Positions 54,480 through 63,592 of a stretch of DNA of 64,000 bases are shown piece after piece. The stretch's first letter is position 1. Every line of letters starts with the position of its first letter. A model generated the notes under the pieces. The model saw nothing but the letters and a program-made list of their open reading frames with translations, was not told the origin of the DNA and searched no databases. The position numbers and the translations under genes are program-made. This DNA is from Streptomyces sp. ATexAB-D23 (GTDB lineage Bacteria > Actinomycetota > Actinomycetes > Streptomycetales > Streptomycetaceae), in the NCBI RefSeq assembly GCF_000373645.1, contig NZ_KB892001.1, forward strand, positions 190,441-254,440, given 5' to 3'.

Positions 54480-55754
54480 GTGGCTGGACGGACGACGCCC
54501 CGGGAGGAGCGGTCCGCGGAACGGGCGCCGCGGCGCGATGCCCGTGCGCACCTCCGCGCGGGCCAGGCACCGGCGGACGGACCGGGCGCGACGCCGGTCC
54601 CCTTCGGCCAGTTCATCGTGAAGGTGCACGGCCGGTGCAACCTCGCCTGCCGCTACTGCTACCTGTACGAGGGCCCCGACCGGACCTGGCGCGACCGCCC
54701 CGCCGCCGCGTCCCCCGCCGTCCTGGACCGCACCGCCGGCCGCATCGCCGAGCACGCGACGGCCCACGGGCTCCGTAGCGTCGCCCTCGTCCTGCACGGC
54801 GGTGAACCCCTCCTCGCCGGACCCGGCCGGCTGGCGGCCCTCGCCGACGCGGTGCGCGCGCGGGTGCCGGCGGGATGCGCCGTCCACACCACCGTGCAGA
54901 CGAACGCCACCCTGCTCACCGACGCCGGGATCACCACCCTCGCCCGGCACGGCATCCGCGTCGGCATCAGCCTCGACGGCGGCCTGGCCGCCCACAACAC
55001 CCTGCGCACCGACCACGCCGGCCGCCCCTCCTGGCCCGCCGCCTCACGCGGCGCCCGGCTCCTGGCCGACCACCATCCCGACGCGTACGCGGGCATCCTC
55101 ACCGTCGTCGACCCGCGCACGGACCCCGTGGAGATGTACGAGTCGCTGCTCACCCTGCGCCCCCCGGCCCTGGACCTCCTCCTGCCGCACGGCAACTGGT
55201 CCAGCCCGCCGCCCGGACTGCCCGGCCCCACGGACACGGCCATGGGCCCGGGATCGGGCCGCGCCACCCCGTACGGCGACTGGCTGTGCGCCGTCTTCGA
55301 CCGCTGGTGGCCGGCCCCCGGGCGGGAGACCCGCATCCGGCTCTTCGAGGAGTGCGTCGCCCTGCTCCTCGGACTGCCCGCCGCCACCGAGTCCCTCGGT
55401 CTCGACCCGGTGAACGCGGTCGTGGTCGAGACGGACGGCTCCATCGAGCAGGTCGACTCCCTCAAGTCCGCGTACGACGGCGCGGCCGCCACCGGCCTCG
55501 ACGTCTTCCGCCACACCTTCGACGACGCCCTGCGCCACCCCGGCGTCGCCGCCCGCCAGGCGGGAGCCGGCGCGCTCGCCGCCGCCTGCCGCGCCTGCCC
55601 GCTGCTGACCGTGTGCGGTGGCGGCCACTACGCGCACCGCTATCGCGCGGACAACGGCTTCGCCAACCCCTCCGTCTACTGCGCCGACCTCGAACGGCTG
55701 GTCCGCCACGTGGCCGCCAGGCTCGCCGAAGCAACCGCTGGAGACCCCCCATGA
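54480..55754 (+). CDS. fxsB: FxsB-type radical SAM/SPASM peptide maturase
   Basis: A 424-residue radical SAM enzyme. The cluster motif CNLACRYC has Cys53, Cys57 and Cys60. HGGEPLL holds SAM, and a C-terminal SPASM-like cysteine set follows (AACRACPLLTVCGGGHYAHRY...VYCADL). FxsB enzymes form C-C crosslinks between an aromatic residue and a neighbouring side chain in the FxSxx precursor. The frame is closed by a TGA immediately before GTG 54480, so this is the earliest start. It overlaps the next gene by 4 nt. Confidence 0.9.
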   Translation: MAGRTTPREERSAERAPRRDARAHLRAGQAPADGPGATPVPFGQFIVKVHGRCNLACRYCYLYEGPDRTWRDRPAAASPAVLDRTAGRIAEHATAHGLRSVALVLHGGEPLLAGPGRLAALADAVRARVPAGCAVHTTVQTNATLLTDAGITTLARHGIRVGISLDGGLAAHNTLRTDHAGRPSWPAASRGARLLADHHPDAYAGILTVVDPRTDPVEMYESLLTLRPPALDLLLPHGNWSSPPPGLPGPTDTAMGPGSGRATPYGDWLCAVFDRWWPAPGRETRIRLFEECVALLLGLPAATESLGLDPVNAVVVETDGSIEQVDSLKSAYDGAAATGLDVFRHTFDDALRHPGVAARQAGAGALAAACRACPLLTVCGGGHYAHRYRADNGFANPSVYCADLERLVRHVAARLAEATAGDPP

Positions 55755-57142
55755 GCACCGCGATCCCCGACCACGTCCTGCGCGAACTCGGCCGCACCGA
55801 GGGCGACGCCGCGTCCCTCGGCCTGCTCGTCCGCGACCAGGACACCCGCCGCCTCCTCCTGCTGAGGGCGGTGCTCGACGCGGCGTCGGCCGCGCCGGCG
55901 ACCGTGTGCCCACCCCCACTGCTGGACCGGCTCCGCGAGGACTGGGCCCTGCTCGAAGCCGCCGAACGCACCGACCGGGCCGCGGTGCGCACCGTCCTGT
56001 TCCACCCCCTGGCCGGCCCCTGGGCGCAGCGCCTGCTGGGCGGCCTCACCGCCCCGGCCGCGGGCCCGGACCTCCTCGCGGACCTGGCCCACCTGACCGC
56101 ACTCGCGGCCGCGGCGGCGATCCGGGCGGGAGTGGCGTTCGAGAGCCGGCTCCTCCCACGCGGCGGGCTGGTCTGCCTGCCCACCCTGGGTGCCGTCCGA
56201 ACCGGCGCCGGACCCGTCGAACTCGGCTATCGCGACGATGAGCTGACACTGCGGCCGGAGGGAGGGCCCGAGCTCACGGTCAGGTGCCACCCGGACGGGA
56301 CGATGAGCTCGGGCGATCCCCGCTGGCTCCCGGTGCTCATGCTCCGGGCGATACCGCCAGGCGGCAGCCCCGTGTCCCTCGACGACGCCGACCCGTACGG
56401 CATCGACGACGGCGGCGGTCTTCCGCGGTACGGGCTGAGCGGGGCCACGCGCATCGGTGACCACGAGCGCAAGGAGTGGGCCGCTTCCTGGTCCGGGGTG
56501 GAGCCCCTGCTCCGGATCGGCGGCGAGCACCGCCTCACCGAGGCCGGTGTGCTGCTGCGCTGCGTGGTGCCGCTCGGGCCGCCGACCGGCCACGGACCCA
56601 CGGGCGAGGGGGCGGCGCATTGCAGCGGAACGCGGAGCGAGGCGTTCGGGGCCGTCCTGAGCAGCAAACCGACTAGTTCGGCCTACTTCGCCGCCACGCT
56701 CGTCCATGAACTCCAGCACACAAAACTGGCCGCGCTCACCGCTGTGGTTCCGCTCCACCGAGAGGACGCGACACCGCGCTACTTCGCCCCCTGGCGCCCC
56801 GACCCCCGGCCCTTCGACGGGCTCCTGCAGGGCGCCTACTCGCACCTCGCCCTCGCCGACTACTGGCAGCGGTTCGCGCTGCGCGCACGCCGGGTCACCC
56901 ACCGCGACCTGGCCTGGTCCGAGCACGCCCGCTGCCGCGAACAGGTCGGCGCCGTACTGCCCGTGCTCGCCGGATCGGCGGCGCTGACCCCCGAGGGCAG
57001 GACGGTGGTCAACGAGATGATCACGGTCTACCACCGTCTGGACGATTCCCCGCCTCCTGCGGAGTACCTCGCTCGTGCGCAGGCGTACGTGAGTACCGCG
57101 AGCGTGATATGGCAGCAGAGGAACGGCTCGCGAAGGCAGTGA
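55751..57142 (+). CDS. HExxH-type peptide modification protein of the FxSxx system
   Basis: A 463-residue protein. LVHELQHTKLAAL holds the HExxH motif (His319, Glu320, His323), and the surrounding fold is not a standard protease. The family, found beside FxSxx or similar radical SAM genes, is annotated as an HEXXH putative peptide-modification protein; some members are alpha-ketoglutarate-dependent peptide beta-hydroxylases. So it may oxidise the precursor rather than cut it. It is coupled to fxsB by the ATGA overlap. Confidence 0.87.
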   Translation: MSTAIPDHVLRELGRTEGDAASLGLLVRDQDTRRLLLLRAVLDAASAAPATVCPPPLLDRLREDWALLEAAERTDRAAVRTVLFHPLAGPWAQRLLGGLTAPAAGPDLLADLAHLTALAAAAAIRAGVAFESRLLPRGGLVCLPTLGAVRTGAGPVELGYRDDELTLRPEGGPELTVRCHPDGTMSSGDPRWLPVLMLRAIPPGGSPVSLDDADPYGIDDGGGLPRYGLSGATRIGDHERKEWAASWSGVEPLLRIGGEHRLTEAGVLLRCVVPLGPPTGHGPTGEGAAHCSGTRSEAFGAVLSSKPTSSAYFAATLVHELQHTKLAALTAVVPLHREDATPRYFAPWRPDPRPFDGLLQGAYSHLALADYWQRFALRARRVTHRDLAWSEHARCREQVGAVLPVLAGSAALTPEGRTVVNEMITVYHRLDDSPPPAEYLARAQAYVSTASVIWQQRNGSRRQ

Positions 57143-57223
57143 ACATCGCCCGGATCCCGGTCGGAGCGTGCATGCTCCGGGGTATGTTGAGAAGGCTCGC
57201 ATCGAGGCAGGGGAGACGGTTGA

Positions 57224-60214
57224 ATGCCCGTATCGCGTAAGCAAGTTGGAGCAACCGGGGCGCAAACCGTCACCATCAGTTTCGCCGGTTTCAACCGCGC
57301 CTGGGCGGCGTGGATCGCGAACCGCCTGGAGCGACGTGGTGTGACGGTCGTCCAGCAGCGGTGGAACCCCCCGGTGGAGATTCCGCTGGAGGAGTCGCTG
57401 CGTGATCTGACCCTCGCGCGCGGACGCGTCCTGGTCGTCCTCAGTGACTGGTACTTCCAGCTCGGGCCCCGGAGCCACGACGAGTGGAACAGGGCGCTGC
57501 GCTCGGAAATCGCCCCCAACCCGGACCGGTTCGCCGCGGTGTGCGTCACCACGTCGGCGCTGCCCGGGGCCACCTCCGCCTTCGGCGCGGCCGACCTCAC
57601 CAACGTCGGCGCCGAGGAGGCCGAGCGGCGGCTCCTCGTCCGGCTGGGCCTGCCCACCGGCCCGCTGCCCGACGCCGACACCTCACCGGGTCCGCGATTC
57701 CCCTCCGACACCCCGCAGGTGTGGGGCGGGGTGCCGCGCCGCAACATCCGCTTCACCGGGCGCGAGCAACTGCTCACCGACGCCTACCGGGAGCTTCAGG
57801 AGTCGGGGCCGGGCGCCGGGGTCGTGACCCTGCACGGCATGTCCGGCGTCGGCAAGACGCAGCTGGCCGCCGAATACGTCTACCGCTTCGGCTCCGAGTA
57901 CGACGTGGTCTGGTGGGTGCCCGCGGACCGGCGCGCGCTCTACCGGCAGAAGCTGGCCGAACTCGCCCCCGAACTGGGACTGGCCACCGGCGCCGAGTAC
58001 GGCGAACGGCTGCGTGCCGTCCGCGACTCGCTGCGCCGCGGCGACCCGCACGCCCACTGGCTGCTCGTCCTGGACGGCGCCGACGAGCCCGACCAGATCT
58101 GGGACCTGGTGCCCACCGGCCCCGGGCACGTGCTGATCACCTCCCGCAACCCGGAGTGGAGCGAGCACAACAGCAACCTCGTCGAGGTGCCCGTATACCG
58201 GCGCGACGAGTCCGTCGCCTTCATCCGCCGTCGTGCTCCGCGCCTGACGCCCGCCGAGGCCGACCAACTGGCCGAGGCCCTCGAAGACCTGCCGCTGCTC
58301 CTCGACCAGACGGCCGGCTGGCTCAACGACTCCGACCTGTCGGTGGAGGAGTACATCGAACTCCTCGAAGGCGGGATCGACCAGGACGTCGTCAAGGTCT
58401 CGGCGGACTTCCCCCTCGCCTTCCAGACCGCCTGGTCGATACTGCTGAACAAGCTCAGGGACACCGTCCCCGAGTCCGTCGACCTGCTGCGCCTGTGCAG
58501 CTTCTTCGCGCCCGGCTCCATCCCCGTACGGCTCCTGAAGGACATGCCGCCCGGGGACCTGCCGGAACAGGTCGCCGGCCTGATGAACGACCCCCTGCTG
58601 TGGAACAAGGCGATCGGCCAGCTCCGCCAGTACTCGGTGGTCCGCCTGGAGTCGCACGAATCGGTCGAGGACGCGGCGTCCTCCGGGGAATCCATCTACA
58701 TGCACCGCATGGTCCACCAGATCGTCGGCCACGACATGTCGGAGGAGAACCGCCAGGAGTTCATCGACGTCGTCCGCCGCGCCCTCGCGGCGGCGGACCC
58801 CGGCCGCCCCACCGACACCCGCCTGTGGCCCGCGTACGCCGAGATCACCCCGCACCTGAAGTGGGCCGACGTACTCAAGAGCACCGACCCGGCCGTGCAG
58901 ACCCTGGTCCTCAACTGCCTGCGCTACATGTACCTGTCCGGGGAGTACCGGGCCGGCATCAAGCTGGGCGAACGCGCGCTGGCCGCCTGGCGGGAGATGT
59001 TCGGCGAGAACCACTCCAGGATCTGGGACCTCAGTTACCACTACGCGAACGTCCTCAGGGCCGTCGGAGACTACGCCGGCACGGAGGCCATCGAACGGGC
59101 GGCGGTGGAGCACCTGCGCGCCGAACGTGGCACCGAGGACCTGGAGCACCTGCGCGCCGCCACCGGACTCGCCGCCGACCTGCGCGGCCTCGGCCGCTAC
59201 GACGAGGCGCTGGAGATCTCCAGCTGGGTCCTGGCCGGCTACCACGATCTGCTCGGCGACCAGGACTCCCGCACGCTCAACGCGCAGAACAACCTCGCCA
59301 TGACGCTGCGGCTGCTGGGCAGGTACGCGGAGTCCCTGGAGCTCAACGGGCGCACCCTGGATGCCCGCCGCCAGCTGCTCCGCCAACGGCACACCTGGAC
59401 CCTCTTCTCCGAGATCCACTACTCCACGGATCTGCGCCTGCTCGGCCGCTACAACGAAGCGCTGTCGCTCCAGAACCAGAGCGTCCAGGTCCACCGGCGG
59501 GTCCTTGGCTCCGACAATCCGCAGACCCTGCGCGCCGAGCACAACCTCGCACTGTGCCACTACCGCAACGGGGACCGTGCCAAGGCGGCCAACCTGTTCA
59601 CCCGGGTCCTGGAGCGCTGCGAACGTGTCCTCGGCGACAGCGACCCGCTGACGATGATGTTCGCTGCCGGCCAGAGCTGCTTCGCCCGTGAGCACGGCAA
59701 TATCGACCAGGCCCGCGCCATAAGCGAGAAGGTCGTGAGCGGGTACGCGGACATGCTCGGCGAGGAACACCCGTACGCGGCCGGCTCCCGGGGCAACCAC
59801 GCCCTGATCCTGCGCAACGTGGGGGAGCGGGACCACGCCCACGTGCTCCTGGAGGAAGCGCTCGCCACCATGACCCGGGCCGTCGGCGAGAACCATCCGT
59901 GGACTCTTGGCTGTGCCATCAACGCCTCGGCGCTGCGCAACCTCGTGGGCGATCCGGAGGCAGCCGCAGCGCTGACGGACTCGGTCATCACCCGGGCCGT
60001 CGAGGTGCTCGGCCGCACCCACCCGCTGACGCTGTCCGCCCGGATCGCCCACGCCGCGGACCTGCGCGGCCTCCGCGACCGGCAGAAGGCCGAGAAGATC
60101 GAGAGCGAGGCCTTGGACGATCTGGCATCGACCCTCGGAGCCCAGCACGTCCACACGGTCTCGGCCCGCTCCCGCAACCGCCCGTACTGGGACTTCGAAC
60201 CGCTGACCATTTGA
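57224..60214 (+). CDS. fxsT: FxSxx-system TIR/NB-ARC/TPR protein FxsT (NLR-like)
   Basis: A 996-residue protein. Residues 1-145 are a TIR-like domain (TVTISFAGFNRAWAAWIANRLERRGVTVVQQRW). An NB-ARC STAND NTPase follows: Walker A GMSGVGKT (205-212), Walker B LLVLDGADE, GHVLITSRN, and EDLPLLLDQTAGWL. About ten TPR repeats fill residues 560-960 (ALEISSWVLAGYHDLLGDQDSRTLNAQNNLAMTLRLLGRYAESL). The order resembles plant and animal NLR immune receptors. In the FxSxx system it is thought to be sensor or regulator; here the TIR part replaces a separate FxsC gene, which is not found. ATG 57224. Confidence 0.9.
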   Translation: MPVSRKQVGATGAQTVTISFAGFNRAWAAWIANRLERRGVTVVQQRWNPPVEIPLEESLRDLTLARGRVLVVLSDWYFQLGPRSHDEWNRALRSEIAPNPDRFAAVCVTTSALPGATSAFGAADLTNVGAEEAERRLLVRLGLPTGPLPDADTSPGPRFPSDTPQVWGGVPRRNIRFTGREQLLTDAYRELQESGPGAGVVTLHGMSGVGKTQLAAEYVYRFGSEYDVVWWVPADRRALYRQKLAELAPELGLATGAEYGERLRAVRDSLRRGDPHAHWLLVLDGADEPDQIWDLVPTGPGHVLITSRNPEWSEHNSNLVEVPVYRRDESVAFIRRRAPRLTPAEADQLAEALEDLPLLLDQTAGWLNDSDLSVEEYIELLEGGIDQDVVKVSADFPLAFQTAWSILLNKLRDTVPESVDLLRLCSFFAPGSIPVRLLKDMPPGDLPEQVAGLMNDPLLWNKAIGQLRQYSVVRLESHESVEDAASSGESIYMHRMVHQIVGHDMSEENRQEFIDVVRRALAAADPGRPTDTRLWPAYAEITPHLKWADVLKSTDPAVQTLVLNCLRYMYLSGEYRAGIKLGERALAAWREMFGENHSRIWDLSYHYANVLRAVGDYAGTEAIERAAVEHLRAERGTEDLEHLRAATGLAADLRGLGRYDEALEISSWVLAGYHDLLGDQDSRTLNAQNNLAMTLRLLGRYAESLELNGRTLDARRQLLRQRHTWTLFSEIHYSTDLRLLGRYNEALSLQNQSVQVHRRVLGSDNPQTLRAEHNLALCHYRNGDRAKAANLFTRVLERCERVLGDSDPLTMMFAAGQSCFAREHGNIDQARAISEKVVSGYADMLGEEHPYAAGSRGNHALILRNVGERDHAHVLLEEALATMTRAVGENHPWTLGCAINASALRNLVGDPEAAAALTDSVITRAVEVLGRTHPLTLSARIAHAADLRGLRDRQKAEKIESEALDDLASTLGAQHVHTVSARSRNRPYWDFEPLTI

Positions 60215-60286
60215 TGATCTGGTGCAGCTGATATTGCATCAGTAACCTTGTGCAAAAGGCTACTTGAGCGCTCATGGGGGGCAACG

Positions 60287-60700
60287 ATGGCTGTCGTTGT
60301 GGGTTCACCGGCACCCGGCGAGGACGGTCCCATACCGGTCGTGGTGGACGTCGAGGCGTTCACCGCCACCGGGGCACCCGTCACCGACGCGGACTCGCTG
60401 TACGGGAGCGAGGAGACGCGGGACGGTGCGGGTGCCGCCCGCCGTGCGCTCGGGGCGGCGGGTGATCTGTACGGGGACGGCCTCGACCTCGCCCGCCGCT
60501 GCGCCTCCCAGGCCATGCGCAGGCTGGGCGACCTCGGGGACGGGCTGCGGCCCGACGAGGTCGAGCTCCAGGTCGGCATCACCTTCGAGGCGGGGATGGC
60601 CGCCGTGGTCAAGGCCGGTGCGGAGGCGCAGATCCAGGTCACCTTCCGCTGGCAGCCGGGGCGCGAGGAGCAGGCGGTCGCGGTGGTGGCGCCCTCGTGA
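60287..60700 (+). CDS. Second Trypco1 (CU044_2847 family) protein
   Basis: A 137-residue protein. GDLGDGLRPDEVELQVGITFEAGMAAVVKAGAEAQIQVTFRW matches the core of the first Trypco1 protein (46409-46978). It has no proline-rich tail. Its stop overlaps the next start (GTGA), so it belongs to the AAA+/vWA genes that follow. It starts a second module, with no protease among the genes seen so far. Confidence 0.85.
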   Translation: MAVVVGSPAPGEDGPIPVVVDVEAFTATGAPVTDADSLYGSEETRDGAGAARRALGAAGDLYGDGLDLARRCASQAMRRLGDLGDGLRPDEVELQVGITFEAGMAAVVKAGAEAQIQVTFRWQPGREEQAVAVVAPS

Positions 60701-61644
60701 GGGACACGGCGCGGGAGGCGTCGCCGGCGCCGATCCTCCCGTACAGCCGTATCGTCGGGCAGGGCGAGCTGAAGCTGGCCCTGGAGCTGAACTTCATCGA
60801 CCCGGCCATCGGCGGCGTGCTCATCGCGGGGCAGCGCGGCACGGCCAAGTCCACCGTGGTGCGGGCCTTCGCGCTGATGACCGGCGGGTGCATGCCCGTG
60901 ACCCTGCCGATCAACGCGACCGACGACCGGGTGCTCGGCGGCTGGGAGCTGGACGCGCTGATGCACGGGGAAGCCAGACGGCAACGAGGGCTCCTCGAAG
61001 AGGCCCACGACAAGGGGCTGTTGTACGTCGACGAGGTCAACCTCCTCGACGACCACATCGTCAACATCATCCTCGACGTGGTGTCCACCGGCGTCCTCTC
61101 CGTCCAGCGGGAGGGAATCGACACCGAGACCCATGTCTCGTTCGGGCTCGTCGGCACGATGAACCCCGAGGAAGGCAGTCTGCGGGCCCAGCTCCTGGAC
61201 CGGTTCGGGCTGATGGTGACGGCCGCGGAGCTGGACATCGAGGAGCGGCACCGGATGATCACCACCGTGCTCGCCTTCGAGGAGGAGCGCCTCCGCGCGA
61301 ACTCCGGCTGGCTACGGGCCGCCGAGGAGGACAACCGGCGCCTGCGTGACGGCCTGCTCGCCGCGCGCGCCCGGCTGACAGCGGTACGGCTGGAGGCGGA
61401 CGTCAGCCGGCTCTGCGCCGAAGCGGCTGCCCGGACAGGTGCCGTCGGGCAGCGTGGTGATCTGCTGGTGGCCAAGGCCGCCCGTGCCCTCGCCGCACGG
61501 GAGGACACGGAGCGGGTGAATGCCCGCCATGTGCGCCGCGTCCTGCCGCTCGCCCTGCGCCACCGCAGGCCCGAGTCCGTGCACGGTCCGGAGCCGGCCT
61601 GGGGGCAGGACGAGGAAGCCGCAATCGACGAGCTCTTCGGCTGA
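60697..61644 (+). CDS. ChlI-like AAA+ ATPase
   Basis: A 315-residue AAA+ ATPase of the magnesium-chelatase I type. Walker A is GQRGTAKST and Walker B is LLYVDEVNLLDD. GTMNPEEGSLRAQLLDRFGLMV is the chelatase sensor region with a conserved arginine. A lid-like C-terminal domain ends in AIDELFG. There is no cobaltochelatase context, so it is a partner of the vWA protein in the conflict module. It differs from the MoxR ATPase at 49172-50200. Confidence 0.9.
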   Translation: MRDTAREASPAPILPYSRIVGQGELKLALELNFIDPAIGGVLIAGQRGTAKSTVVRAFALMTGGCMPVTLPINATDDRVLGGWELDALMHGEARRQRGLLEEAHDKGLLYVDEVNLLDDHIVNIILDVVSTGVLSVQREGIDTETHVSFGLVGTMNPEEGSLRAQLLDRFGLMVTAAELDIEERHRMITTVLAFEEERLRANSGWLRAAEEDNRRLRDGLLAARARLTAVRLEADVSRLCAEAAARTGAVGQRGDLLVAKAARALAAREDTERVNARHVRRVLPLALRHRRPESVHGPEPAWGQDEEAAIDELFG

Positions 61645-61651
61645 CGCGCCG

Positions 61652-63592
61652 ATGCCCGAACGGCCGACACCGAACCAGGGCCCGGGGGAGCCGGACGACC
61701 TCCCCGGCCGGTTGCTGACCGCGCTCGTCTGCTCCGCCCTGGAGCCGTCCCTCACGGGCGTGCTCCTGTTCGATCTCCCGCCCGAATACCTCTCCCCCGT
61801 CGCCGGGGTGTTCGCGGACGTGCTCGGCCGGTCCTGCGGACACCCCTCGGGCCGTACCGTGCCCCGGACCTTCCTGGACTCCGCCACGCTCGACGAGGAC
61901 CTGTGGATACGGCCCCGGGTCCATCGGGGCCCCGCGGGCATCGAGTTCACCCTCGGGCCCGGCCCGCTGGCCGAGACGGGGAACGGCCCCCGGCTGGTCG
62001 TCGTACCCGACCTGGCCCGGTTGAGCGTCCCGGGCATGCGCGCCGCCGTACGACTGCTCGGCGCGGACACCGTCGCGCACACGGGCACCCGGCACGACGG
62101 CCGGCCCCGCACACGATGGCTGGCGTGCTGCCGCGCCGAGGACACCGAGCTGGTCTCACCCCACCTGCTGGACCGCTTCTCCGTGCGCCTCGCCGTCCCG
62201 GGGCTGCGGCCGCACCCCGGCCCGGACCCGCTCGGCACACTCCCCGCAGACTGGGCGCGCGCCCTCGACCCCGAGACTCCCCGGCCCTGCCTCACGCTCA
62301 CGGACGAGGCCGCGTCGACCGTGTTGGAACACCTGGACGAGCGGGAGAGCGGTGGTCACCGCCGCGAACTCGCCCTCGCCCGCATCGCCCGGGGCCTGGC
62401 CCGGCTGGACGAGGCAGGGCCCACCGCGGCCGAGAGGCGCCCGTCCGACGGCGGACCGCTCCCGGTCACGGCCGGCCACGTGGACCGGGCGGCACGGCTG
62501 ATCCGCCTCCGCACCGTCCACCGCCCCGGAACGCCGCCGCAACCGCCCCCGGAGCACGAGCTGCCCGGACCTCCCCGGCCCGGCAGCCGCCACCACAGCC
62601 CCGAGCCGCCGCGGAGTCCGGACCGGGACGCGGAAACGGGCACCCCGGTGCACGGCCCGGACTCCGCAGTGCCGCTCGGCCTCGCACCGGCCGCCGGGGA
62701 AGTGCCGCACGCGGATGTCCCGTACCCGGAGGACAGGGCGGGCCCGGGGCCGGGGGAGGCCACACTGCGGACACCCGCCCGCCGCACCACGGGTGGGCGC
62801 GCCTCCCGCGGACCGGTCGTCGGGGTGCGGCGCGCCCGCGACCTGTGGGACCTGGCTCCGGTCCGCACCGCGATGGAAGCCGCCAAGTACCGGGCGGTAC
62901 GGGGCGGTGCCGGCGATTCGCTGGTGATCGCCCCGCCCGATCTGCGGGGCTACATACGGGCGCCGGAACCGGTGCGGACCCTGACCCTGGTGCTCGACCA
63001 CACGTGCCGCGGCGACTGGGACTGGTACGCGACGCTCGAACCGTTCCTGCACTGGGCCTACGTCACCCGGGCCTCCGTCCAGATCGTGGAGGTCGGGGGC
63101 GAGGGGGAGCCGAACGAACTCCGCTCCCGCTCGTTCACCGCCCGGTCCACCCGCGACCCCAGGATCGCCGCCGCGCTGGCCCGGCGGCCAGGACGAGCCA
63201 CCCCGCTCGCGCACGGACTCGACCTGGCGGGACAGGCCCTGCGGCGCGCGTTCCGGCACCACAGCGCCGGACTGATCGAAGCGCTGCTGGTCGTCGTCAC
63301 CGACGGCCGCGGCAATGTGCCGCTCACCGCGAGCCGCAGCGGACGGCCGGGGCCGGGCCCGGTCCAACGGGCCGGCGTCGACGACGCGGTGGCGGTGGCC
63401 GGCCACATCCGTGCCCTGGGCCGCAGCCGGCTGCGCAGCGTGGTCGTCGACCCGGGCCGGCACCCGTACAGCCGCCTTGCGACCGCCCTGGCCGAGGCAC
63501 TCGGCGGCGGTGTCGTCGGACGGTGGGAGGCCGGGGACGCCAACGGCCCGCAGGAGCCCGAGGCCGTGGCCCCGGAGGCGCGTCATGGCTGA
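61652..63592 (+). CDS. ChlD-like vWA-domain protein with degenerate MIDAS
   Basis: A 646-residue protein. The N-terminal 240 residues look like an inactive AAA+ domain (LLDRFSVRLAVPGL at about residue 170; no intact P loop). A proline/arginine-rich linker follows (about 290-400). The vWA domain begins LWDLAPVRTAMEAAKYRA and contains LTLVLDHTCRGDWDWY, where the MIDAS DxSxS is Asp449-x-Thr-x-Arg, and VVVTDGRGNVPL. The metal site is therefore altered. It fits ChlD-type partners of ChlI-like ATPases and overlaps the next gene by 8 nt. Confidence 0.87.
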   Translation: MPERPTPNQGPGEPDDLPGRLLTALVCSALEPSLTGVLLFDLPPEYLSPVAGVFADVLGRSCGHPSGRTVPRTFLDSATLDEDLWIRPRVHRGPAGIEFTLGPGPLAETGNGPRLVVVPDLARLSVPGMRAAVRLLGADTVAHTGTRHDGRPRTRWLACCRAEDTELVSPHLLDRFSVRLAVPGLRPHPGPDPLGTLPADWARALDPETPRPCLTLTDEAASTVLEHLDERESGGHRRELALARIARGLARLDEAGPTAAERRPSDGGPLPVTAGHVDRAARLIRLRTVHRPGTPPQPPPEHELPGPPRPGSRHHSPEPPRSPDRDAETGTPVHGPDSAVPLGLAPAAGEVPHADVPYPEDRAGPGPGEATLRTPARRTTGGRASRGPVVGVRRARDLWDLAPVRTAMEAAKYRAVRGGAGDSLVIAPPDLRGYIRAPEPVRTLTLVLDHTCRGDWDWYATLEPFLHWAYVTRASVQIVEVGGEGEPNELRSRSFTARSTRDPRIAAALARRPGRATPLAHGLDLAGQALRRAFRHHSAGLIEALLVVVTDGRGNVPLTASRSGRPGPGPVQRAGVDDAVAVAGHIRALGRSRLRSVVVDPGRHPYSRLATALAEALGGGVVGRWEAGDANGPQEPEAVAPEARHG

